Of a DNA stretch of 39,637 nucleotides, positions 1-6,515 are shown piece by piece. The stretch's first letter is position 1, and each line of letters begins with the position of its first letter. Below the pieces are notes generated by a model, which did not search any database, was not told where the DNA came from, and worked only from the letters and a program-made list of their open reading frames with translations. This stretch comes from a virus: positions 1 through 39,637 of IMG/VR virus record IMGVR_UViG_3300033553_000062. One strand, written 5' to 3'. Position numbers and translations under genes: made by a program.

Positions 1-82
1 ACAAGAAGAAGCACTAGCCACTAGCGCCGACCCCGGTGCTGAACTAGTATCTCCACTATCCCGACAGCCAGAGGAGTACAAC
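1..82 (+). promoter_or_regulatory. Leader of the recombinase gene
   Basis: No gene is visible here. ACTAGC occurs twice in tandem (13-18 and 20-25) and a third CTAG lies in the palindrome ACTAGT (43-48). TAGTAT at 45-50 fits the loose actinobacterial -10 pattern TANNNT, without a convincing -35. AGAGGAG ending at 76 is a good ribosome binding site for the ATG at 83. The tandem CTAG motifs could be protein-binding sites, for example recombinase arm sites, but this is inference. Confidence 0.35.
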
Positions 83-898
83 ATGGATACCCCGATTCCA
101 GCCATCGACGCGTTCCTCAACATGAAGCGTCTCGACGGTTGCAGCAAGCATACGATCTCGGCCTACTCGGTCGACATACTTGCCTACTTCGAGAGCGGCT
201 TCGACCTGACACACCCCATCGAAGAGGCCATCCCCATGTACTTGGGACACCTTCGCGAAGAAGGCAAACTGGCCCCGTCTACCGTGAAGCGGAGGGTGAG
301 CACGCTCCGCATGTTCGGCCAGTACGTGACCGGCGATGACCGATTCATGACCAAGTACCGCGCCCCCCACGTGGCTGCCGGTCGGTCACACCCCCTGCCG
401 GATCTGATGGATGACGTAAAGAGGATGATCGACACCGCTCGTCAGCCGCACCACAAGGCGCTGGTCGCCATGTGCGGCAGGCTCGGCTTCCGTGTCGATG
501 AGGCACGACGCGTCACGGTGAACGACTTCTCCGACGACGACGGGATCGTCATCTCCGTGCACGGCAAAGGCGACAAAGGTCGCGACGTGCCGGTGTCCCT
601 ATCGGTGATGGTGGATCTCACCCCGGCCTACACACTGGCCTGTCAGACCGAGAGCCGACTGCTGGTGCCGATCAGCGACCGCGCCGCCCGCCGTGCGATC
701 ACCCGGATCGGGCGACTCGCGGGAGTGTCACGACCGGTTGCAAGTCACGACTTGCGACACACCTTCGGCACCGTGGCCTACGAGAAGTCGCACGACATCC
801 GGGCCGTGCAAGAGTTGCTTGGTCACGCATCGGTCGAGACGACCCAGGTCTACACCGGGGTCGGCATGGCCACGAAGCGGGCAGCAGCCGATGTCTAG
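83..898 (+). CDS. int: Tyrosine recombinase / phage integrase
   Basis: A 271-residue site-specific recombinase of the XerC/XerD/lambda-integrase family, which cuts and rejoins DNA through a phosphotyrosine. Residues 1-95 look like the helical core-binding (SAM-like) domain and 105-271 like the catalytic domain. The active-site set is visible: Arg137 in GFRVDEAR, Lys162 in GKGDKGR, His222 and Arg225 in HDLRH, His248 in LLGHAS and the nucleophile Tyr257. Length is at the short, Xer-like end and no arm-binding domain precedes the core domain. The start is set by AGGAG seven bases upstream. It could serve phage integration and excision or, less likely, multimer resolution. The excisionase-like gene at 10660 is a candidate partner. 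Confidence 0.93.
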   Translation: MDTPIPAIDAFLNMKRLDGCSKHTISAYSVDILAYFESGFDLTHPIEEAIPMYLGHLREEGKLAPSTVKRRVSTLRMFGQYVTGDDRFMTKYRAPHVAAGRSHPLPDLMDDVKRMIDTARQPHHKALVAMCGRLGFRVDEARRVTVNDFSDDDGIVISVHGKGDKGRDVPVSLSVMVDLTPAYTLACQTESRLLVPISDRAARRAITRIGRLAGVSRPVASHDLRHTFGTVAYEKSHDIRAVQELLGHASVETTQVYTGVGMATKRAAADV

Positions 899-1175
899 GT
901 ACCGGGACGCGTTCGGCAAGCAGTTACTCAGGGATATGATTATTCATACCGCCGTGATCTACTCCTGTCGACGGATCGGAGTGGGGATCGGAATGGATCT
1001 CTGGTGGCTGGTGGCGGTGGCCTACGGCATCCTCAACCTCGCCAACCTTGCTATGAGTCTTAGACTTGTCTACTGGACAAAGCAGTTACACAAGGCCCAA
1101 GCCGAGGGGATTGTACTCGACGCTGCAATCGTCGTGGAGCAGGAGTACAGTCGGTACCTAGATGAGCAACTTTGA
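891..1175 (+). CDS. Small membrane protein
   Basis: A 94-residue protein of unknown function. The ATG at 891 overlaps the end of the integrase gene by eight bases, suggesting translational coupling. A hydrophobic stretch around residues 32-58 (WWLVAVAYGILNLANLAM) looks like one transmembrane helix, possibly with a weaker helix before it. The C-terminal part is charged and helical (KQLHKAQAEG). An in-frame upstream extension lies inside the integrase gene and is not credible. Its place beside the integrase could point to a lysogeny or superinfection role, but nothing in the sequence proves this. Confidence 0.6.
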   Translation: MSRYRDAFGKQLLRDMIIHTAVIYSCRRIGVGIGMDLWWLVAVAYGILNLANLAMSLRLVYWTKQLHKAQAEGIVLDAAIVVEQEYSRYLDEQL

Positions 1176-1653
1176 GGACGAACTTCCCACGACGGTAGAG
1201 GTGCCTTGCGACATCTGCGGCGCCCCCTGCTGCCGTTCAGTCCTGAACGGTGTCTGGGTGCACGCCGACGATGAGGTCACCTTTCGGGGCCTTGAGCGCG
1301 TGTCCAACAGCAACTACGACCACCCGCCGCGTCCGTCCTTCATCGACGCGACCAACCCGACAGGAGAGCCATATGGCTCAAGCAAAAGAACTACTGGACA
1401 TGAAGAGGACAGCCGAACAGCAGGGCTGGTCGGTGGAGCACAACGGAGGCCACATGAAGTGGTATCCACCCGACGGGGAGTTCATCGTGACATCGGCAAC
1501 GCCCAGCGATTCCAACATCATCAAGACAATCAGGAAGGACTTGGAGAACGCCGGACTGATCCTCGACAGGCAGCAGATGAAGAGGCTTCAGAAGGCGATC
1601 CGGAATGGCGACACGGAAGTTCAGATCCAAGCGATCCCGGCACCCAAGGGTAG
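1162..1653 (+). CDS. Small Cys-rich protein, unusual long overlap with next gene
   Basis: The ATG at 1162 overlaps the preceding stop by 14 bases. The first 60-70 residues look like a real protein: CDICGAPCC is a metal-binding-type cysteine cluster, followed by LNGVWVHADDEV. The frame has no stop before 1653, so it runs 281 bases into the HicA-like gene at 1373. The translation after about residue 70 is Arg/Gly/His-rich and looks like the shadow of that gene. Either the natural stop was lost, or the product carries an unselected tail. Function unknown. Confidence 0.4.
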   Translation: MSNFEDELPTTVEVPCDICGAPCCRSVLNGVWVHADDEVTFRGLERVSNSNYDHPPRPSFIDATNPTGEPYGSSKRTTGHEEDSRTAGLVGGAQRRPHEVVSTRRGVHRDIGNAQRFQHHQDNQEGLGERRTDPRQAADEEASEGDPEWRHGSSDPSDPGTQG

Positions 1654-2305
1654 GAACAACATCTGGGACTGCTCTGACGAAGAAATCTTTGCTGCCATAG
1701 AGGTGCACCAGCCAAGGGTCTGGGAGGGGATCAAGAACTCTTCGGTACGCAAGAACGTCGCTGCCGCCATGTATCGCAACTGGGGTAGCCGTGGCCCGGA
1801 CGGGGACTTCCCAACTGACTGCGCGACGTGCGACAAGTCGTTCGTAGATCCCATGGGCTTGGCGATGCACATCTACCGCCAAGAGACTGACCACGTACCG
1901 AGGTGGACGTTCGCCGTCGAGGACGACCCGGAGGTAGCGGAGCCGGACGGGTTCATCCCGTGCCCGCACTGCGATGACCTGTTCCTCCTCGATGCACTGG
2001 GCACCCACGTGGACGACTGCTCCGAACGCCCTGACGCCCCGCTGGTTGCCCCGGAGCCGGATCCTGAACCGCAACCCGCACCAGAACCCGACAGCCACTC
2101 CGATGAACAGGACGGACAAACCTTGGCCCCAACCCAAGAACCCATCAGTACCTCTGGAGAGATCACCGACGACGAACTGTATGGCCTACTCGAGATCGTC
2201 CTTGACGGTCCGGTGATGGTCACGAGAGAATCCCTCTCCGCAATCAACGACTGGATGGACGCAACCCGGCGCCTGCTACAGATTCGGGCAGAATCTGTAG
2301 CCTGA
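1373..2305 (+). CDS. HicA-like domain fused to two zinc fingers
   Basis: The ATG at 1373 follows AGGAG at 1362-1366 with normal spacing; the upstream in-frame extension to 1250 is low-complexity and rejected. The product has 310 residues. Residues 1-62 resemble the HicA mRNA-interferase/dsRBD-like fold, with NGGH (His27) where HicA has its active-site Gly-Ser-His. Residues 98-135 form a helical segment. A C2H2-like finger follows (Cys150, Cys153, His166, His174), then a C2HC-like finger (Cys197, Cys200, His212, Cys216), a Pro/Glu-rich linker (225-245) and a helical tail. No HicB-like antitoxin is adjacent. RNA or DNA binding is likely; toxin activity is only a possibility. Confidence 0.65.
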   Translation: MAQAKELLDMKRTAEQQGWSVEHNGGHMKWYPPDGEFIVTSATPSDSNIIKTIRKDLENAGLILDRQQMKRLQKAIRNGDTEVQIQAIPAPKGRNNIWDCSDEEIFAAIEVHQPRVWEGIKNSSVRKNVAAAMYRNWGSRGPDGDFPTDCATCDKSFVDPMGLAMHIYRQETDHVPRWTFAVEDDPEVAEPDGFIPCPHCDDLFLLDALGTHVDDCSERPDAPLVAPEPDPEPQPAPEPDSHSDEQDGQTLAPTQEPISTSGEITDDELYGLLEIVLDGPVMVTRESLSAINDWMDATRRLLQIRAESVA

Positions 2306-2409
2306 ACGAGGCCACGCAGGTCGCGTGAGGTGGTATGGTGCCGACACGGATCCCTGGTGCCCGTCCAACAAACGACGCCATCCCCGACAGCACGGATCCA
2401 ATCACAAAT

Positions 2410-2433
2410 GCTTGACAGGGGTAACGGTCAAGC
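2410..2433. promoter_or_regulatory. Inverted repeat, possible operator
   Basis: In the 185-base gap between 2305 and 2491, GCTTGAC (2410-2416) and GTCAAGC (2427-2433) form a perfect 7-bp inverted repeat with a 10-base spacer. TTGACA at 2412-2417 inside it would be an ideal -35, but the best -10 (TACAAG, 2437-2442) is 19 bases away and poor. TATGGT at 2334-2339, nearer the start of the gap, fits TANNNT. Read as a regulator-binding site or short stem-loop before the gene at 2491. Confidence 0.35.
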
Positions 2434-2490
2434 CAGTACAAGCGCGCCCTAGAACCCGGAACGCAGAAATGAAAGGAAGGTCCGCTCGCC

Positions 2491-2940
2491 GTGCCACAAC
2501 CTCGATTGATCACCCTCAGAGGCTTCGAACAGATCCCTGGCGTAGAGACACACTTCGGCTATTCCCGAAAGGAGATGGACCGGTGGTGGCTGGTTGTCAT
2601 CCGAGAGGATGCCGTCCCCGGACACCGGCTGGCCCACTACTGCGGCCTGACTCCTCCCGAGGACGGTATCGACGGCCCGATGATCCCCGAGTTCTCCCTT
2701 GGGTGGGATGACGAAATGCTTCTGTTCGACCACCGTAGCGCCGTCCTCTTCAAGGAAGATCTCGAGCAGATGTTCTCGAACGAGACGTGGGGGGTGGTGA
2801 ACTTCGCTGACCTTGCTTCTGATCTGCCGGGGGTATCCCGAACAATCCGTCCAGGCAGTGTCGAGGCACTTTCCTGGCCCTACGTCCACAAGTTCGGCGC
2901 CACTTTCCCTTGTGCCGATGACGGCGAGGAACTATGTTGA
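2491..2940 (+). CDS. Hypothetical protein
   Basis: A 149-residue protein starting at GTG 2491, chosen because AAGGAAGG lies at 2473-2480. It is acidic, rich in aromatic residues and looks globular (RWWLVVIREDAV, FSLGWDDEMLLFD). No signal peptide, membrane segment or known motif was recognised. It stands between the HicA-like gene and a small basic protein and may be the first gene of its own transcript, given the inverted repeat in front of it. Confidence 0.65.
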   Translation: MPQPRLITLRGFEQIPGVETHFGYSRKEMDRWWLVVIREDAVPGHRLAHYCGLTPPEDGIDGPMIPEFSLGWDDEMLLFDHRSAVLFKEDLEQMFSNETWGVVNFADLASDLPGVSRTIRPGSVEALSWPYVHKFGATFPCADDGEELC

Positions 2941-3001
2941 TACTTGCCGAACCGAACGACCCGAATGGGTCGATGAAGATACAACGAGGAGAATCACTCT
3001 G

Positions 3002-3364
3002 ATGGCAACTGCCACCGATGATAAGCCCAAGGTCACCCGCAACGTGGAGCGCCCCCGCGGCTGGCTCTCGGATTCCGTGAAGGATGTCTGCGATGACTTC
3101 CTGACCGGGAAGATCGAACTGCCCGAGGGCAAGACGCTCACCCCCCACTACGTCGCCCAGGCCGTGGCCGACAAGGAGGGCCTCGACGCCCCGCCTTCGA
3201 CTGGCGCCGTCAGCGCCGTGTTCAAGCGTTGGGACGACTACGGGTTCGCCCTGTTCCACAAGAAGCCCTTCGCGTTCAAGGACTACTCGGCAACGGGGAA
3301 GAAGCTGGGCCTCCACGGCATCCTCGAGAAGCGCCGTGGTGCCCGCAAGACCGCTGCCGAGTAA
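3002..3364 (+). CDS. Small basic protein, possible winged-helix DNA binder
   Basis: A 120-residue protein from ATG 3002, with GAGGAGAA at 2986-2993 as binding site; an in-frame extension to 2813 overlaps the previous gene and is rejected. Residues about 40-85 (LTPHYVAQAVADKEG ... TGAVSAVFKRWDDYG) have the spacing of a helix-turn-helix followed by a wing-like strand, and both ends are rich in Lys/Arg. This suggests a small DNA-binding protein, perhaps a regulator or nucleoid-type protein. Family not identified. A strong terminator follows. Confidence 0.65.
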   Translation: MATATDDKPKVTRNVERPRGWLSDSVKDVCDDFLTGKIELPEGKTLTPHYVAQAVADKEGLDAPPSTGAVSAVFKRWDDYGFALFHKKPFAFKDYSATGKKLGLHGILEKRRGARKTAAE

Positions 3365-3420
3365 ACGGCGACCCAGTCAAGCCTGTTGATGACGTGAGTC
3401 ATCGAGGCTGACGGGAGGAA

Positions 3421-3466
3421 TGGGTCGGGGGCTGTCACGAGCACTCCCGGCCCATTTCTTCTCGTT
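3421..3466 (+). terminator. Rho-independent terminator
   Basis: TGGGTCGGG (3421-3429) pairs with CCCGGCCCA (3446-3454), nine pairs with one G-U, and is followed by the T-rich run TTTCTTCTCGTT (3455-3466). It closes the transcript that ends with the gene at 3002-3364. Confidence 0.7.
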
Positions 3467-3467
3467 C

Positions 3468-3636
3468 TATGGTCATCCATCTACGGCAACCGTGTCGATA
3501 CGATGACTGCCGTTGTGGATTGCACCGACGAGGTGTTACAGTCCATCCAGTCCCTCCTTGGCTGTCGGGTTGAGGTGAGGAAGGAACGGGGTCGTCCCGT
3601 CTGCATTGCAGACAGAGGGGCGGCCCCGTTTCGACT
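3468..3636 (+). ncRNA. Candidate short RNA between two terminator-like hairpins
   Basis: TATGGT at 3468-3473, just after the first terminator, fits a TANNNT -10 box and would start a transcript near 3480. That transcript would meet a second strong hairpin at 3585-3630, giving an RNA of about 150 bases. The same stretch also has a 55-codon open frame (ATG 3503 to stop 3670) with no ribosome binding site, which overlaps the next gene by 16 bases. A non-coding RNA, a mini-gene and a plain leader are all possible. Confidence 0.3.
3585..3630 (+). terminator. Long hairpin, terminator-like
   Basis: AACGGGGTCGTCCC (3585-3598) pairs with GGGGCGGCCCCGTT (3617-3630) over 14 positions including two G-U pairs, capped by TCTGC-ATT-GCAGA (3600-3612). 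Only a weak T-run follows (TCGACTT). It sits 25 bases before the protease start, so it may be a terminator, an attenuator or a stability element. Confidence 0.55.
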
Positions 3637-3654
3637 TGCGGTATGCTGCTCGCC

Positions 3655-4440
3655 ATGGCAACAACCTTGAAGAACGGCATGAGCGTCGAGAACGAACGGC
3701 TTGATCGTCTCTACGAACTCGACTGGCGGTCGCTGAACTACACCCTCGACGCCAAACTGGGGATCGACACCGAGCCGATGTACCGGCCCCGCTCCTACAC
3801 GTGGTCGGTTGATGCCTGGCTGGATCAGGGTCCGGACGGCGCCTGCGTGGGCTTCGCCTTCGCTCACGATCTGATCGCTCGTCCGTACGTGGTCAAGGGG
3901 GTAACAGCGAAGTATGCCAAGGAGGTCATCTACATCGAGGCGCAGCGCATCGATCCGTGGCCCGGTGGCTCGTATGCTGGTGCCGATCCGTTCTACGAGG
4001 GAACCTCGATCCTTGCTGGTGCCAAGATCTGCAAGCAGAACGGCTACTTCGAGTCGTACCACTGGGCACTGACCGCAGAAGAGGTCGCCCGAGGTATCGC
4101 CTACTTCGGACCATGCGTGCTGGGCCTCAACTGGTACGAGGGAATGTTCCACCCGGATCCACAGGGCTACATCCGCCCTCATGGTGGCCTGGCCGGTGGG
4201 CACGCCATCCTCGCCAACGCCGTCAAGATCGTTTACAAATCTGGAACCGGCTGGTGGAATCGCACGTGGCGCGATGTCGATCACGACAAGTCCTACGTCA
4301 CCATCCACAACTCCTGGGGCAAGAACTGGGCCAAGGAGGGCACCGCCAAGTTGTCGTTCACCGATCTGCAACGCCTACTCAACGAGCAAGGCGATGCCTG
4401 CTTCCCAGCCCGCACACATCTCCGTAGCGTCGAAGTCTGA
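3655..4440 (+). CDS. Papain-like (C1A-type) cysteine peptidase
   Basis: A 261-residue protein with the papain active-site pattern: Gln58 and Cys64 in DQGPDGACVGFAF, His183 in GGHAILAN and Asn219 in HNSWGKNW. It should hydrolyse peptide bonds with a Cys-His-Asn centre. There is no signal peptide, and the N-terminal 45 residues are too short for a classical inhibitory propeptide, so it probably acts inside the infected cell. ATG 3655 is preferred over ATG 3643. No ribosome binding site is visible, but TATGCT at 3642-3647 would start transcription almost on the ATG, suggesting a leaderless message. It overlaps the next gene as TGATG. The target is unknown; a role in virion processing is possible, though structural genes lie on the other arm. 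Confidence 0.85.
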   Translation: MATTLKNGMSVENERLDRLYELDWRSLNYTLDAKLGIDTEPMYRPRSYTWSVDAWLDQGPDGACVGFAFAHDLIARPYVVKGVTAKYAKEVIYIEAQRIDPWPGGSYAGADPFYEGTSILAGAKICKQNGYFESYHWALTAEEVARGIAYFGPCVLGLNWYEGMFHPDPQGYIRPHGGLAGGHAILANAVKIVYKSGTGWWNRTWRDVDHDKSYVTIHNSWGKNWAKEGTAKLSFTDLQRLLNEQGDACFPARTHLRSVEV

Positions 4441-4730
4441 TGCCGAAGCGACCCATGAAGGCATCGACGAATGGCCTGCCGATCCGGTCGTTCCTGTTCA
4501 CACTCGATCAGGTGTCGACCATGCTGGAGATCGGCACCAAGTCGCTGAAGGATGGTTACATCCACTTCCATGGTCGCTCCGTGGGGCCAAGGCCGTTGGA
4601 CAAGATTCTGGCACGCAACCTGGCCGAGCCTGGCGAGAAGCCAGAGTGGCGCGTAGCGGAGCAGGAGTTCATCCGCTGGATGCGCCGTAAGGGGTTTCGC
4701 GTGTACCAGAACGACTGGACCTTGCAGTAG
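4440..4730 (+). CDS. Helix-turn-helix DNA-binding protein
   Basis: A 96-residue protein translationally coupled to the protease gene (TGATG at 4438-4442). Residues 17-45 (FLFTLDQVSTMLEIGTKSL) look like a MerR/excisionase-type helix-turn-helix. The C-terminal half, EWRVAEQEFIRWMRRKGFRVY, is a pattern that I recall from actinophage regulators. It is probably a small transcription regulator or accessory DNA binder. Its nearest target could be the inverted repeats directly downstream (4737-4776), which would make it autoregulatory or a control of the next operon; this is inference. Confidence 0.7.
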   Translation: MPKRPMKASTNGLPIRSFLFTLDQVSTMLEIGTKSLKDGYIHFHGRSVGPRPLDKILARNLAEPGEKPEWRVAEQEFIRWMRRKGFRVYQNDWTLQ

Positions 4731-4736
4731 TTCCTC

Positions 4737-4803
4737 CAGAAAGTTTCTGTATCTGGAACGGGGATGTTTACATCCCGGCCCGGATGGTCTATGGTGATGG
4801 AAC
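4737..4803 (+). promoter_or_regulatory. Promoter with overlapping operator-like palindromes
   Basis: TTTACA (4767-4772) and TATGGT (4790-4795) are separated by exactly 17 bases, a good sigma-70/SigA-type promoter. The -35 lies in the loop and arm of the inverted repeat GGGATG-TTTA-CATCCC (4761-4776). A second perfect palindrome, CAGAAA-G-TTTCTG, lies at 4737-4749. A repressor bound at 4761-4776 would cover the -35. The promoter would drive the operon starting at 4837. Confidence 0.65.
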
Positions 4804-4836
4804 CGCCCGACCCGACAGCCCCACGAGGCCCGACCG

Positions 4837-5265
4837 ATGCCGAACCCAGTGACGTATGCCGAGGAGACTCTTGGCGTCCATGACGTGTACGCCGAATGCC
4901 GTACTCGTCTGCAGGGTCACGACGAGGCGCGCAACATCTACCTCGACGCGATCGCCCAACTGCGGGATCTGCGGGCAGCGGTAACGACACGGGAAGCCGA
5001 GATCACATCGGACGAACGTGGCGAGCACCCCGAGATGAAGATCACCGCCTTCAAGGATCACTTGAAGGTTGTGTTCGAAGCGGACACGGTGCACATGGCC
5101 TACCGGGACGAGATCGCCATTCAGGAGATCCGTCGCGATCAGGCCGAATCAGAGATGCGCCACCACGAACTGGGTATCCGGGCGCTCACTGCCCGGATGC
5201 ACGAACTGGCAGGACTGCTGGCCTTCTATGGTGCAGCCAAGGAGGCCAAGAAGCATGGGGCTTGA
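4837..5265 (+). CDS. Coiled-coil actinophage protein of unknown function
   Basis: A 142-residue protein, almost entirely charged and helical, with heptad-like patterns around residues 25-60 and 90-130 (EIAIQEIRRDQAESEMRHHE). The opening MPNPVTYAEETLG resembles a protein I recall from many actinobacteriophages, always without an assigned function. It is the first gene after the promoter at 4767-4795. A structural or scaffold-like role in a replication complex is possible. No catalytic motif is visible. Confidence 0.7.
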   Translation: MPNPVTYAEETLGVHDVYAECRTRLQGHDEARNIYLDAIAQLRDLRAAVTTREAEITSDERGEHPEMKITAFKDHLKVVFEADTVHMAYRDEIAIQEIRRDQAESEMRHHELGIRALTARMHELAGLLAFYGAAKEAKKHGA

Positions 5266-5294
5266 AGTGCCTGTTTGCAACCCGAAGCCAGAAC

Positions 5295-5516
5295 ATGGCT
5301 AACCAAGAATCTCGAGGCGGCTCCTCGCAATACAAGGGAGTCACCTGGGACAAGGCTCGCCAAAAGTGGCGAGCACAGATCCGAATCAATGGCAAGTCGA
5401 TCTGCATAGGCCGCTTTGCCGTGGAGGAGGATGCTGCTGAAGCGTACAACGCTGCAGCATTCGAGGCGTGGGGCGAGTTCTCACGTCTCAATGACACCAA
5501 TCCGAAGAAGTCATAA
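5295..5516 (+). CDS. Stand-alone AP2 DNA-binding domain protein
   Basis: A 73-residue protein that is little more than one AP2/ERF domain (residues 13-66): YKGVTWDKARQKWRAQI, then a strand with INGKSICIGRF, then the helix EEDAAEAYNAAAFEAWG. In phages this domain usually sits at the C-terminus of HNH homing endonucleases. Here no HNH part is present in any upstream frame, so this is either a relic of an inserted endonuclease or a functional small DNA binder. No clear ribosome binding site precedes ATG 5295. It interrupts an otherwise close pair of genes. Confidence 0.8.
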   Translation: MANQESRGGSSQYKGVTWDKARQKWRAQIRINGKSICIGRFAVEEDAAEAYNAAAFEAWGEFSRLNDTNPKKS

Positions 5517-5542
5517 CTGAACCAACGGAGACGACTGAACCG

Positions 5543-6409
5543 ATGAGCGATACACTTCCCGAGAAGTCCGGGTCCACCGACCTGGCCCGTTCCGACATCG
5601 GGGCACCCGAGGGTCTGGAGGACATGGATTCCTCCGATCTGGTGATGCCCCGCCTGAAGATCGACCACTCCACTGGAGTCTTCGAGGACAACCTGTCCGG
5701 CACGCAGTACGACAAGATCGAGGTGATTCTCCTCGGCCTGATCAAGCAGCGCATCCTGTGGTCGCCGGAACCGTCTGGCGACAACGACAAGCCCCTGTGC
5801 AAGTCGTTCGACTTCCACCGCGGCATCCCCGGTGACGGCTTCCCCGTCAAGGCTTCCGGGTTCGATGCCAACGAGGCCGAATCGGGTGAACTGCCCTGCG
5901 CCGACTGCAAGTTGAAGGACTGGGGCAGCCACCCCAACCGGGACACGCCCTGGTGCTCTGAGCAGTACACCTTCGCCCTGCTCCTGCCGATGTCGGACGA
6001 CGACCCCACTGGCGCCCCGGCGCTCCTGTCGGTCCAGCGTTCGGCCATCAAGCCGTCGAAGCAGTACCTGACGGCCTTCGCCCGCAGCAAGAACCCGCTG
6101 TACACGGTGCACACCGAGATCAGCCTCGACCAGCGCCGCCGCGGATCCGTGGACTACGCCGTGCCGAAGTTCATCCGTCGTGGCGCCACCGACGAGTCGC
6201 TGTGGCCCGAGTTCGCCCACCAGTACCGCATGATTCGCGACTTCGTGTCGACCCCCTCCGGGTCGGGTGACGAGGAGGTCACAGTGACGACGAAGGCCCC
6301 GGCCAAGGAAGAGGCGCCCGCCCCGACCACCCCGTCGGATGCCCCCGCCCCTGCTGCCGCCGACACCCCCGCACCCGCCGACGACGACGAGGATGACTTG
6401 CCCTTCTAG
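5543..6409 (+). CDS. SSB-like single-stranded DNA-binding protein
   Basis: A 288-residue protein. Residues 30-235 form a globular domain with four cysteines that could bind zinc (Cys86, Cys119, Cys122, Cys138 in CADCKLKDW ... PWC). A Pro/Ala-rich linker (about 250-278) leads to the acidic tip DDDEDDLPF. That tip is the hallmark of bacterial SSB proteins, where it recruits partner enzymes (known for E. coli SSB, ending DDDIPF). The architecture and place before a helicase operon support an ssDNA-binding or recombination-mediator role. The core does not look like a standard SSB OB-fold, so the assignment rests on the tail and context. Confidence 0.6.
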   Translation: MSDTLPEKSGSTDLARSDIGAPEGLEDMDSSDLVMPRLKIDHSTGVFEDNLSGTQYDKIEVILLGLIKQRILWSPEPSGDNDKPLCKSFDFHRGIPGDGFPVKASGFDANEAESGELPCADCKLKDWGSHPNRDTPWCSEQYTFALLLPMSDDDPTGAPALLSVQRSAIKPSKQYLTAFARSKNPLYTVHTEISLDQRRRGSVDYAVPKFIRRGATDESLWPEFAHQYRMIRDFVSTPSGSGDEEVTVTTKAPAKEEAPAPTTPSDAPAPAAADTPAPADDDEDDLPF

Positions 6410-6458
6410 AGTCAACTTGCCGCTACGGCGGCGAACGGAGACGCACTGAAGTAGAGTT

Positions 6459-6491
6459 GAGGCCGTCTCGCCGTCACGGTGGGACGGCCTC
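6459..6491 (+). terminator. Hairpin between operons, terminator-like
   Basis: GAGGCCGTC (6459-6467) and GACGGCCTC (6483-6491) form a perfect 9-bp stem; the loop carries a further CCGT/ACGG pairing. The tail TCTCGATACT is only weakly T-rich. It lies between the SSB-like gene and the gene at 6516. TAGAGT at 6452-6457 fits TANNNT and could be a -10, in which case the hairpin would be part of the leader. Confidence 0.5.
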
Positions 6492-6515
6492 TCTCGATAC
6501 TACCAAGGAGAACGC

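Noticed and set aside
2409-2442. Strong promoter from the perfect TTGACA at 2412
   Set aside because: The only -10-like sequence (TACAAG) is 19 bases away and does not fit TANNNT. TTGACA is part of a 7-bp inverted repeat, so it is kept only as a possible operator or stem-loop.
5186-6415. 409-codon minus-strand open frame opposite the SSB-like gene
   Set aside because: Gly/Arg/Val-rich antisense shadow produced by the GC-rich third codon positions of the plus-strand gene.
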